NCBI GenBank assembly: GCA_001600035.1
Contig: BCIT01000005.1
Location: 1-64,000, forward strand
Length of the DNA: 64,000 nt
Origin: Holtermanniella nyarrowii
Taxonomy: Eukaryota; Basidiomycota; Tremellomycetes; Holtermanniales
Direction: 5' to 3'
The translations under genes were made by a program, and so were the position numbers. Under the pieces are notes generated by a model. It was given only the letters and a program-made list of their open reading frames with translations, ran no database searches and was not told the origin of the DNA. Of the stretch, positions 13,574 to 23,400 are shown one piece after another (positions within the stretch are counted from its first letter, which is position 1; every line of letters begins with the position of its first letter).

Positions 13574-16500
13574 ATGGTGACGTCCATCATGACGCCGGCC
13601 CGCCCCACGACCCCACCCACCAACACTCTCTCTGCCCCTTCCACCCCCGTCACCCATACTTCTCGTCCTCTCCGCATGGTTCATCATCTCTCCAACGGCT
13701 CCACAAGCATGGAGCGCTGTCGTTCAGCAGAAGCAACCATCACCTACAGCGCTGCAACACCCGTTCGGCCGACGACAAGATCAGCACGCGACAAGTCACC
13801 TTCCCCTCTGTTGTTCACTTTACCACCTGTAGGTTCAAATGAGCAATTCACGGAAGCGAAAAGTCGTACGGGGTCATGTACACCTGCTGAACCTGCCGTG
13901 ACGCCTCAAGTAGCGGCTGCTATCCAGGAAGAGAACGAAAAGGTTGAAGAGCAAAAGGTTTGGGGAATGGATCGATGGGGATGGGAGGCAGAGCGAAAAC
14001 AAGTCAGACGAGGTGTGAGGCTCGTCGGAGCGGAAGAGGTGGGTTGGTTCGCAGGTGTAAACTGACGATAGCTACCCGACTTGCTTGAAAAGCACTCCAT
14101 GGTTGACACGCCTTCCCAGGTCTTGTTCCCATGGCTGCATGGAATCAGCGACGACGGAGAAAAGGGGAGAGAAATGGCGGCCTTCTTTGGGTAGGTGAGA
14201 TCTCTACCAAGCTGACGCACAGCAAAGCACCACCGTTCGAGCCACCTCCTTATCGCGGTCTCTGCGTGTTGCTCGCACCCGTCAAAGCAACCTCGACCGA
14301 TCGAGCAAATGTTTATCGTCACGGTGCAGACAAACTACCCAGTGCTCTTCCACCACCCAACACTCCTGCAGGTCAAGACAAGACACTGCCAGCGCACGAT
14401 TCGCCAACTCCGACACGCAACTCACCTGTTTCCGAACCAGTGCAGCTACCTCGCGTCCCATCCCGCGAGCGGTCACTCGCTTTCTCAGCTAGTACAGCTT
14501 CAGCCGAATCTTATGACTCTAGCGCAACGGCCACGACGGCACCTACATCCGTGTCTTCTTCAGACGGCAGAGAAGACGACAAGCTTGCCATGTCGGTTCA
14601 TACGGAGGATGGAGAAGAATCAACACAGGTCATCATGCACCCGTGTGAATCGATGCGCCAGGCCGAACCCGAGCCCGAGGATATCGAGATGGACAGTGAT
14701 TCTGACGACGACATGGAGATGGACGAAGACGAGCGGCCTTCTTGTATTCTTCTCAATGCACTCCACGTTCAAGACATCTTTGATCTGCCTATCGATTTTG
14801 GCGGCCATCAACGCAGAGACCTTGACATCAAACCGGCCTTTCGAAAGGCCAAACTCCCTCATCAGATCAATCTGCGCAATCTTCACATTCAGCAGATCAA
14901 GTATGCGACCATCTCGGATGTCATTGTCTACTGCAAGGGAGGCGTTGGTGATGGGATCCTCGATATGGCTGCCATGTGGGTTGCGGAGCTGGATGTACTG
15001 ACCATGACAGGATTGCGCAAGCCCAGGAAGAGCTCTACACTGAGCGATGGGAGACTTACTACAAGCAAGTCAAGACTTGTGGAACTGGTGAAGGGATTGA
15101 TCGGCCGATGCGATATGCAGTTTGGGTTGTTGTCGGTGAGTTGGTCATGACGACCGAGTGGCTGACTCCAGAACCATTCGCAAAGATCGAAAAGCTTTTC
15201 CCTCATCTCGTCAACCTCGATCACCGCGGTTGCCCAACATACAACTCTCGCAAGATCGACTTGTTTGAGCGAGAAGCGTTCGAATCGCGAATGATGACCA
15301 AAGCTTCTGAAGTCGTGCCCGGTTTCTGGGTTGGCAACGACTGCGATGTTCCCGATGGTGGCGAGCCCGGTACAGTTGTTTTCAGGCCTTTTGATCTTTG
15401 TGTCAGGGTGAGTGCGAGGGATGAGAGCTTTCTGACGATAGGCTTCGGAGATGTGCGAGATGCCGGCGCCAGCTGTTCTCACGCGTACGCTTCGTAAAGT
15501 CATGGATCTTGAGCAGCGACGCGCAGTTGCAAGTGGTAAAACACCGCCTCCGCCCCCTTCGCCTTCGACTTGGGGTTTCTCACCTGCGACGGTTGCTCTT
15601 CGAAATCTACTCGCTCCTCTCGAAACTTCTACGACTGTCCCTGCCGCTGTACCAGAACCTGCAAGAGCCTCCTCTCAACTGCAAGGGCGTTCGCGGTCTT
15701 CTATCGACTTTGAATACGTCAAGCTCGACTGCGCTGGTTCAGGTCGCACCATCTCGGGCCACACTCGCAACCTGAGCTCTATGGCTGAAAAGATTGTCAC
15801 TCTTGTGCTGTTCTTGCGCAAGATCATCGAAGGGAGAGACTCGGATCGGACGGCGGAAAAGAACTATCATCGTCGAGTGCTGGTACACTGTCAAGATGGC
15901 TACGTACGTTTTACTTTCTGCAATACTGACTCACTGTAGACTGAATCTTCAATCTTGGTCCTCAGCTACATCATGTCTTCGCTTTCCTTGACGCTTCCTG
16001 AAGCGTATCTCTACCTCCAGAACAACGCCAGACGATCATTCTTTTTGTATCCCTGCGACAAGCCGCTGCTTCGCCGTGTGGATGCTTGTCTCACGCAAGA
16101 GCGTAAAGCTAAAGCTGCCAAACTTCTTGCTATCAATGGTGCTGCTGCTCCTACTGGTCTCCCTCATTCAGCTCAGACTCCTCCTCGCTGGAAGCAATGG
16201 GGGATGGGCTTCCATCGTGGTGCTTCTTCTTCGCCTGTTTCCGAAGAGGACGTGCAGGCGCAGACTGTCAACGCCGCCAAGAGCATATTGTTTGAAGAGG
16301 GCGAGGACGGACGCGCTGAAGCAATGCAAGCTAAAGTTTGGTTCGAGGCAGAGGCATTCGATGGCTTCCCGTCGAGGGTTTTGCCGTTCTTATACCTTGG
16401 CAATCTGTGAGTTACCTCGAAGGCTTAGCTGACTTCAGTCAACACGCCGCTAATGCTCCTATGCTCGAGGCTCTGCACGTCACCCACGTCGTCAGTGTAG

Positions 16501-17204
16501 GAGAAAGTCTCTTGTCAACGGCTTCAGCAGTCAGCTACCCACCTGGAGTCGACATGCAAGGTCCCAACAGTCTGTCTGCAGCAGCTGAATCTGGCAAGAT
16601 CAAAGTGTAAGTTTTGCCACCCGATTTCATCTGACGACAGACTTGATCTGACCGATGTCCGCGACGACGGCAACGACCCATTGCGACCATTGGTGGCACG
16701 CGCTGTTGAATGGATCGAAGATGCGCGCAAGACAGATGGAGCTGTTCTTGTGCACTGTCGTGTTGGAGTCAGCCGCAGCGCTAGTATTGTTGTGAGTCGA
16801 CGTTGATGTAGTCGCGCTGATGGAGAGATTGCGTACCTCATGAAATACCGCCGTATGCCTTTGATGGATGCGTATCTCCTTACTCGTGCTCGCCGTCTAA
16901 ATGGTTGGTGATCTTATCCGCCTAGCTAACAGTAGTCCTTATTCAGCCCAACCTGCGCTTCTTCCACGAGCTGTTCGGTTGGGAAGTCGAGCTCGCCCGC
17001 GAAGAGCAAGCGCAGTTCGAAAAGCGCCGCGATGCAGCGCTTGCTCGCGGTGTCAGAGATCCCAAGGCTCTCGAGCTGATTGGTCCTGGTCATCGAGACA
17101 TTGTCTACACATGGCCGAGCTTCTGTCGCGATGTCGTGAGTCGCAAGAATTCATATCTCGCTGACATACAGCACTGCTTGAACCGCCGCTTCCTTTGCCA
17201 ATAA
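13574..17204 (+). CDS. PPS1: PPS1-like dual-specificity protein phosphatase with a second, degenerate phosphatase domain
   Basis: Large dual-specificity phosphatase of the Pps1 family, tied in yeast to cell-cycle and septin/DNA-synthesis control. The N-terminal domain has QVLFPWLHGISDDGEKGREM (first half after the intron at 14039-14071), a feature of this family. A middle domain ends in HCQDGYTESS (15885-), the site of a CX5R loop that has lost the Arg, so it should be inactive. The C-terminal domain has the live signature VHCRVGVSRSAS (16751-16785) after DLTDVRDDGNDPL. An acidic stretch (DSDSDDDMEMDEDE) precedes ILLNALHVQDIFDLPIDFGG. About ten introns of 30-45 nt fit in frame, including those ending at 14211, 15174, 15442 and 16440. 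The last exon codes HCLNRRFLCQ before TAA at 17202-17204. Confidence 0.85.
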
Positions 17205-17283
17205 ACACTTGTATAACCGCCCGCTTTCTTGCCGTTGTCTTAGGCATACTGCCCTTTGTATATCTCCGTTGTGATGCATACCT

Positions 17284-18133
17284 TCATGGATCGTCGTACT
17301 TTGGCTTGAAGGACAGCATGGGCCAGTTGATCCAAGGAGTCGGCTTTGGAGGATCGGCTGGTTTTTCTCTGGGCTTGATTCCGAGGAAAGCCTCTCTACA
17401 ACTGCCTTTGCCTCCTGCAGATTTGAAGCGTCTGTACCGATACCAGATCCACAGGAGGAACTGAGATCAGCACTGAGGACGTCGATGAAACTCACAATCG
17501 CAACCAATCCGCCAATGATCCCGCCAACGATCGCGCCTGTAGAGTCTGGACCCGGCTGACCGACTAGATCACTTCCTGTCGGTTGTGGATCAGGCGAGCT
17601 CGGTGACGACCCATCTGAAGTCAAAAGGAAGTAGTCTAGAGCGAGAAGCTTGCCAGTCTCTGAGTTTGTCACCAGGACGGTATGTGTTTGCTTGGCGTCA
17701 AGCTGCGTCTGCGCAAAGAGTAAAGTGTTGTAGTCTCGACTTTGCGCAGCTGCATTAAGGACAATCGGAGGGCGAGAGTCGACAGTGACAGTGAAGGATC
17801 CCATGTCGGGCCCGCATAAACCGTACACATAAAGTGCAATTCCTGCTGTTGATAGCGTCCGTCATAAGACTCACCTGTGAACTGGAAGCTTGCAGTCGCA
17901 TCAGCCGAAGTTGTATAGCTGATCGTGTTACTGTTAAGCTTGACAAGGTCGAAGGAAGCTCCAGCTGGACCCTGTTGATTCTGAAAAAAGCCCTTGTAGG
18001 TCAAAATAGGCGAAGCATCGTCGAGAGTAAAGTTCTGAAACGCTTGCACTTTAGGCGCCGGTGCAGGACTGCCAGCAGCCGGGCTCCCAGCACCAGCGCC
18101 AGCCGCGGGCGAGCCAATGTTGTTTAGCGACAT
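17284..18133 (-). CDS. Single-pass membrane protein with a fungal beta-sandwich-like ectodomain
   Basis: Matches a common basidiomycete surface-protein pattern. The ectodomain opens with FTLDDASPILTYKGFF, continues SYTTSADATASFQFTGIALYVYG and ends TVLVTNSETGKLLALDYFLL. A Ser/Pro linker leads to the membrane segment GAIVGGIIGGLVAIFLLWIW, then a basic YRYRRF stop-transfer stretch and a short cytoplasmic tail ending KPKYDDP. Introns at 17461-17495 and 17843-17874 keep the frame. The first in-frame ATG is 18133; the same frame stays open upstream to 18271 through a hydrophobic stretch (SSFVTVCLTVANGGPCLSVL), so the real start and signal peptide may sit there or in an extra 5' exon. The function is unknown; the ectodomain may bind glycans or act as a sensor. 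It converges on PPS1, 79 bp away. Confidence 0.65.
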
Positions 18134-18408
18134 CGCTGACAGAGGACCGGAAAAACTGGTCTCAACAACCGGTAAAGCAGAAAAGAGAACACTGAGACAA
18201 GGTCCTCCGTTTGCAACAGTCAAACATACAGTAACAAAGGAAGAGTGACATAAGGGTAGGACAATTGTCACTAGGTATAAAGGCTTGCCAGCATCTCGGT
18301 GGATTTCCTCACTGCTCTACACAGATCAGCTCTTGACTTCAGAGTTAACTTACTATCAAGCCGGACTTGACAAATGTAAGTCGATGATACATGTCAAGCT
18401 AATGGTAG

Positions 18409-18609
18409 ATGTACGCTGTTGGTGCACCCCTTATGATGACTGGGGCTGGTCCCATCGTTTCTGGTGGTTATGGCTACGGCGCAGCTGCCATGTACGGCTT
18501 TAATCGTGGATACAACCGGTGGGGATACGGTCCGAACTACGGCGCTGGGTTTGGAGGAAGCTGGTATGGAGCCAATCCTTACCCTTACATGGCTGGGACG
18601 TATTGGTAA
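18409..18609 (+). CDS. Small Gly/Tyr-rich protein
   Basis: A 66-residue protein, rich in G, Y, A and M, with repeats such as GGYGYGAA, GYNRWGYGPNYGAGFGG and YGANPYPYMAGTYW. Just upstream lies a good intron (GTAAGT at about 18375 to GGTAG at 18408), so the ATG at 18409 is the first base of an exon and the 5' UTR is probably spliced. Similar G/Y-rich short proteins in fungi are found in cell walls, in prion-like condensates or as RNA-binding tails, but no family is assigned. It is divergent from the membrane protein at 17284-18133. Confidence 0.5.
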   Translation: MYAVGAPLMMTGAGPIVSGGYGYGAAAMYGFNRGYNRWGYGPNYGAGFGGSWYGANPYPYMAGTYW

Positions 18610-18815
18610 TTGCGCAATGAACAAAGTGTTGTGATTGCGGCGGTACTGCCACTCTCGGGGGTTTGTGACCGCTTCCTGCTGCGTAGCGGTGTCAAAGGAT
18701 CGAGTGTCTGCAGATCTGAAAGGAGGGTTTTCAAAGAGCCAACTGAGGATCAGCGTGCGCTAAAAGACGAGCAGCTGAAGGATCCGAAAGTGAACACACC
18801 ATTGAAACAACCACG

Positions 18816-19035
18816 ATGTCGAATTATTCGCCACTAACAAGGCTGGCTGGCTTGAGCACCGGCACGCTTTTGCCAGGAGTCTCAGATTACGGACGTCCAA
18901 AGATTTGTCAAGCCAGGTGAGTCGCTTGAATTTCACTCACTTCAGACCAGTGCGATCAGTCTAACAACTCAGATTACCGCCGAGCGTGCTTCAAGTATGA
19001 CAGCGCCGATGTCCCGTACGCCAGTCTCCCTGTGA
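18816..19035 (+). CDS. Weak candidate for a short protein
   Basis: From ATG 18816 the frame reads MSNYSPLTRLAGLSTGTLLP, then GVSDYGRPKICQ. A probable short intron (GTGAGT at about 18918, acceptor CACTTCAG or ACCAG near 18950) joins it to a frame ending SRTPVSL at 19035. The result is about 60 residues with no recognised domain. A competing frame through the same second exon stays open to 19394 (DQCDQSNNSDYRRACFKYDS and onward), so the gene structure is not settled. Confidence 0.22.
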
Positions 19036-19394
19036 ACCTTTGGAATGCGTGCCAGCTCAGCTCAGCTCTCAGACGTCCGCGAGGATGTAATTATAGCGTT
19101 GTGGAGTTGTTGTACGAGGTCAGGAAAGGAATCTCAGTCGATGCAACATCTTGTCAAAGTCGCGCACAAATTACGGGCTTGGCTTCATCTGCATCTCGTC
19201 TCCGTTCGTCTCTTCCCTGGAGCCTAGCCTACGTGTTGGGCTCGGAGCTGTCGGCGCCGCCGGATTGTGCCGTACCATATTATTCATGGCTGCGATGGGG
19301 CACAGGTGACCGCGTTGCGGCACTAGTGTGGTGGACTGCTCTTTGTGAGAGCCGGCCCTTGCTGTCTTGGCGCCCTCGATTGCGAGCATCATAA

Positions 19395-20760
19395 ACGGGC
19401 GATCGCGAACGCTCACGTTGAGATGTGTGCTGGCTCAAGTAGGGTGACGCTGGCTGTCGTATGCATTCGCTGGCTGCTATGTCTTTCGCTGCCGTACGCA
19501 ATCCCACGGCGGCCTACTTCCCCGGGTCGATCTCCCTCGCGCGAGCCCGGCGCTCACTTTAACACCAGCCACGGAGCCAGACTCTGACGATGAGTCGTTG
19601 GCTGCTACGTCTTTCGCTGCCGTACGCAATCCCACGGCGGCCTACTTCCGGCCGACTCCCAACTCCTTTGGGCCACAGGCGAGGCAAGGCTCTTTTCCGC
19701 CAGCGCGTCAGCTGTCCCCCGCCCCGACGATGCACGAGTATGTCTACATGCCCGACTCGACGCCTCATTTCGTCCCTCGGGCGGCCCGCGGGGTGGCCAA
19801 AGGAGTTGGAAGTCGGCCTAAGTGAGCCGCCGTGGAATTGCGTACAGCATCGAAAAACGTAGCAGCCAACGACTCATCATCAGTGTCGGGCTCCGAGGCT
19901 GGTGTTAAGGTGAGCGCCGGGCTCGCTCGAGGGAGATTGACCCCGGGAGGGTCCGCACAAAGTGCCTTGGGACCTGGTGGGTCAGCTCTGTGCAAACATT
20001 CGCATAGATGGCGAGCTTGGCGTAACGAATAGTCGTTGCAACTCCAAAACGGCTACGCGTTGGGAGCTGTAGGTGGCTCAGCATCGTGCGACTACGCGCA
20101 AGCGACTACGCGTCCCATCCCGACACAAGAAACGAAATCCGTAGCACTCACATTGTGTTTGTGGTTCGATTAGCCTTTCGTCGGCGTCTAGGGCACGACG
20201 CTCAGCCTCTTGCTCCTCCCGAGCCCTCTCAAAGCGCTGACGGCGCAGAACTAGGCGCTGGTACTGCTCCTCTCTATGTTGCGACTCCTCGAACAAATCA
20301 TCCTCAAGCTGCCTCTCGCCGCAGCAGCCTTGATGGCCATTGCCACGTCCTGCTCCTCATCCGACTGCCTCTGCTCCTCTGCCAACCTTGCCTTGTCTTT
20401 TTTAGCCTCGTCAGCCAACTTCTTCTTCTCTATGTTCGACGCGCGAACGCCTGCCTCCTTCAGAGCTTGAGCGTCAGCGCTTGCCTCGTGGGCAGAAACC
20501 GTGTTTGGGCTCGGGTTCCTCGCCCTGGGCTCATGTCGACGACCACATTCAGGCGTGACAGGGCACGTCCACTTTTTCCTCCTCCGGTGATGGTGGGGGA
20601 AGGGGAATACCCGCTGCGTTCTCCTTACCCTTGCCTTTGTCTATCTTTGCCGCAGGGAGGCGCTGAGAAGGTGTCTCAGCCATCTTTCTCGGTTTTCTCT
20701 TTTGCGTAGTCCGTCGAGGTGACTGTTGAAGGTTTTGGCGTCTTAGCTCCGCTAGCTCTC
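19395..20760. repeat. Decayed repeat-derived block containing an imperfect inverted repeat
   Basis: A stretch unlike its neighbours. Arms at about 19517-19680 and 19782-19945 are inverted copies that match at roughly five of six bases over 160 bp, with a spacer of about 100 bp. A further partial direct copy of the left arm lies at about 19455-19520. Both arms code, on opposite strands, the related peptide around LPRASPALTLTPA then EPDxDDESLAAT. On the minus strand at 20080-20700 there are Glu/Arg/Ala-rich coiled-coil fragments. This looks like a fossil of a mobile element, possibly gag-like sequence of a retroelement, but the family could not be fixed. It is clearly broken and no intact ends were found. 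Confidence 0.5.
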
Positions 20761-21013
20761 GATCGGACTCGATGCACCACGGATCACCGATACGCTCTGA
20801 GCTTCATCAGCATGTCTTCTGCAGTGAACTGCATGCATGACGACCAGCGACTATCAGCTCTAGCTACAGTACCTTAAGCAAGATAAGTAAAGGCGCTGCG
20901 AGGATGTCGCACTCCATTCTGCGTTTCGTGATGCAAGAGTCAAAGGAACAGCACATGGGAAGCAATCTGGGGAAGAGCTTGTAAGACTCACTGTGTAATA
21001 ACTAGCCACGAGG
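20761..21013. other. Intergenic, nothing recognised
   Basis: Between the decayed block and the next gene. No gene or structured element seen; it presumably holds the promoter of the gene at 21014. Confidence 0.4.
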
Positions 21014-21972
21014 ATGGTTGGAGCAGTACATCAGGAGCCCGACTGGGGAGCTATGGATCCCGAGTATCCGCATGGTATACCTCCTTCGCACTCGGGCAGA
21101 GTCGTGGAGGGCGAGCCTGTCTGGCATCAAGAATTGTGAGTTTTATGGGGTTCGTTGAGACTGACCAGCAGTCCACCTGGCCATGAGGAGCACCGGCCTC
21201 TACTGGATGGTCATGAACCGTGGCATGCGCATGTCAATCATCACCGTCAACCACAAGGGCATGAGCAACAGCGGAGTGGACGTCAGTACCGGCAAGCGCA
21301 CGGTCAGCCCGAAGAGAGGTGGTATGCCGAGCAACACTTTGTACACGCCCACGCGCCTCCTCCTCCTCCTCCTCCTCAGGCTCCAGCTCAGCCTCTAAAC
21401 ATGGATGCAAACACCATGCAAATGATGATGCTTCAACAACAGCTTCTCATGCAGCAAGCACAAATCGCGAATCAAGCAGGAGGAGGGAACACTGCTCAAA
21501 TGCTACAGATGCAGATGCTTCAGGCGCAGATCGTTGCGCAGGGCTGCAACAACGGCGGAGGGGGAGGGTCGACTAATGTACAGAGTGAGTGCTAGATGAA
21601 CGAGATACGACACTGATGTTCAGATTGCGCGCAACAAGCACATCAGGCTGGTGATTCTGGACGCCGGCGACGTCAGCGACTCGGGCCAAGACGTGAGCAG
21701 TTCTTCTGTGACATTGTTGACTTTCAGTGCCGCCGCGCAGAAATATAGCCGTACCGGCACTACCCCTTTTACCGCCTGTTCCGAGCGAAGGTCAGTGGGA
21801 AGGCTGGCAGGAAGCCACCATCATTCTTTGTCTCGTCATCATGGCTGGCATCTACATGACTGTCAACGCCGCAGCTACCCCAGCAAAGACTTCGAGCTCG
21901 AGCTCGAGTTCGCGGCCAAGCTCCAGCAGCTCCAGCTCGAAACCATCGAGCTCGTCCAGCAGACCAAAGTAG
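21014..21972 (+). CDS. Q/H/P-rich single-pass membrane protein with Ser-rich tail
   Basis: Four exons joined by three short introns (near 21138-21170, 21585-21625 and 21692-21727). The start is MVGAVHQEPDWGAMDPEYPH. A His/Gln/Pro-rich region holds a proline run (APPPPPPQAPAQPLN) and an M/Q-rich repeat (MQMMMLQQQLLMQQAQIANQ). A single hydrophobic segment, ATIILCLVIMAGIYMTVNAA, follows, then a tail of almost pure serine and proline/lysine (TSSSSSSSRPSSSSSSSKPS). The order, with no signal peptide and a late membrane segment, suggests a tail-anchored or type II topology. No family was recognised. The TCGAGCTCGAG-type codon repeat at 21890-21968 encodes the Ser tail. Confidence 0.6.
21888..21968 (+). 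repeat. Serine-codon (AGC/TCG) repeat
   Basis: A degenerate AGCTCGAGCTCG-like repeat forming the C-terminal poly-Ser tail of the preceding protein. It reads as Ser on the plus strand and as an L/E leucine-zipper-like frame on the minus strand, which is only a shadow. Confidence 0.6.
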
Positions 21973-22061
21973 ACACTAACATGCATGCCTATCCTTTGTC
22001 CTGCCTCCTTTGAAGTCGCGTCTGATGGCTTGACTCCGTGCCCTTGATTGTCATTCACTCC

Positions 22062-23029
22062 ATGATCCTTACCGCGGCAGTGTTTCTCTGGCTGCTCATT
22101 CAGGTTTCGGCGAAGATCGTACTTCACAATGACACTTCGCAAGGCTACATCAACCCTTATCGGCTGGGTGGTTCAATGATGACAGTAAGCAGCCATCAAA
22201 TGACAAAATGGCTGACATGGACAGATCACCAAGAATACAACTCCTGCTGGACTCGGAGAGCCCATCAACGTCATCATCTCTGGCAATTCGGATCCTCGAG
22301 TGTTGGAAAACGACATGCTCCATGGCGGAATCTACAGCTACCTCGCTAGTCTTGGCTTTGGTGGGCAATGCTTTGGTCTCAGCATGGGCAATCTTCAGGG
22401 ACTAGACACGGGAGATGGACGTGGAGCTCGTGAGTCGTAAGTGGGAGCTGATCTGACATCACAGAGGACCAGGAAGTCATCTTGAGGCACAATTACGGCG
22501 ATCCGCTGCTGGGAGGATGCGCCGAGAGCATCAGGGGAGGCTCGCATGTCAGAATCTGGCATCAAGTCACAACGTCAGTGTTGAGCAGATTGAAGGACAA
22601 TGACTGACGGTTGCAGAAGAGCCTGGTTCTGGAGGTGACTCCATTCACGAGCGCAACCAAATGCTGACTCTCAACCAGCGTGAGCCTCGAAAAGGACATG
22701 TCCGCAAATCATGATATTCTCGTCGACGGCTACGACGATGGTAGAGACTACATGGTGGGACTGGCTGTGGATCGACCCGAGATGAGTCATGAGCGCTTCA
22801 TCCCGACTGAAGGTGACACGTTCACCGGTCAAACGAAGCAACGCGGCTGGACGTACACGACGCGTGTTACCTACGAAGCGGGTATAGTCTCCAGCAATCA
22901 ATGTGGGTCCATGCGCATTTGCAGCTGAGCTTACCACAGCCGAATACAACCACTACTCGACGTGAGCCTGAAACACCAACGAGACTAACCAGCAGAGTAC
23001 AGATCATCGGTCGCCCAGTTGTAGACTGA
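22062..23029 (+). CDS. Secreted protein of a basidiomycete-typical unknown family
   Basis: The N-terminus, MILTAAVFLWLLIQVSAKIV, is a clean signal peptide. The mature part follows a pattern common in basidiomycete secretomes: KIVLHNDTSQGYINPYRLGG, then GLGEPINVIISGNSDPRVLE, SYLASLGFGGQCFG, GDGRG, ILRHNYGDPLLGGCAESIRG and GSHVRIWHQ, then DGYDDGRDYMVG and a final TYEAGIVSSNQSEYNHYSTV. Paired Cys residues (GGQCFG and GGCAES) may form a disulfide. Five or so introns of about 35 nt are present, including a last short exon VQIIGRPVVD that ends at TGA 23027-23029. The function of the family is unknown. The gap to the upstream gene is only 89 bp. Confidence 0.7.
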
Positions 23030-23400
23030 CTTGTCGCGGTATTCACGGTGCAGATGAGCTCTGCTAGGTAGGTGATGCCTACTTTTAGATGCTCATGTTG
23101 GGAGTCGCACTGCAGCATCCATCTGCTTTGCGTATTTTGTAGCTATTGTGACCTCGTTATGCCTTTGTCACATGTGACCTCCCTTGCAATGCCTCCTTTC
23201 AGCATCTGCGACGCCGCATGTGCGTCAATCAGGAGACACGTCGTCTCTCAAGACCTGCACTGCACGTATCCTTCACTCCCCTTTCTCACCTCTTCTACAT
23301 CCTTGTTACGACCTTTCCCATTTCGCCACCTACCACACCGATCGCGTCGGCTACATTTAAGCCGACAGAAAACGCGTCAATTCAACCAAAAACAACCAAA
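23030..23400. promoter_or_regulatory. Intergenic region with CT-rich leader upstream of the ATPase-like gene
   Basis: No gene is seen. The last 150 bp are pyrimidine-rich and end with CAAAAACAACCAAA just before the ATG at 23401, a typical fungal leader and a good translation start context. Confidence 0.4.
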
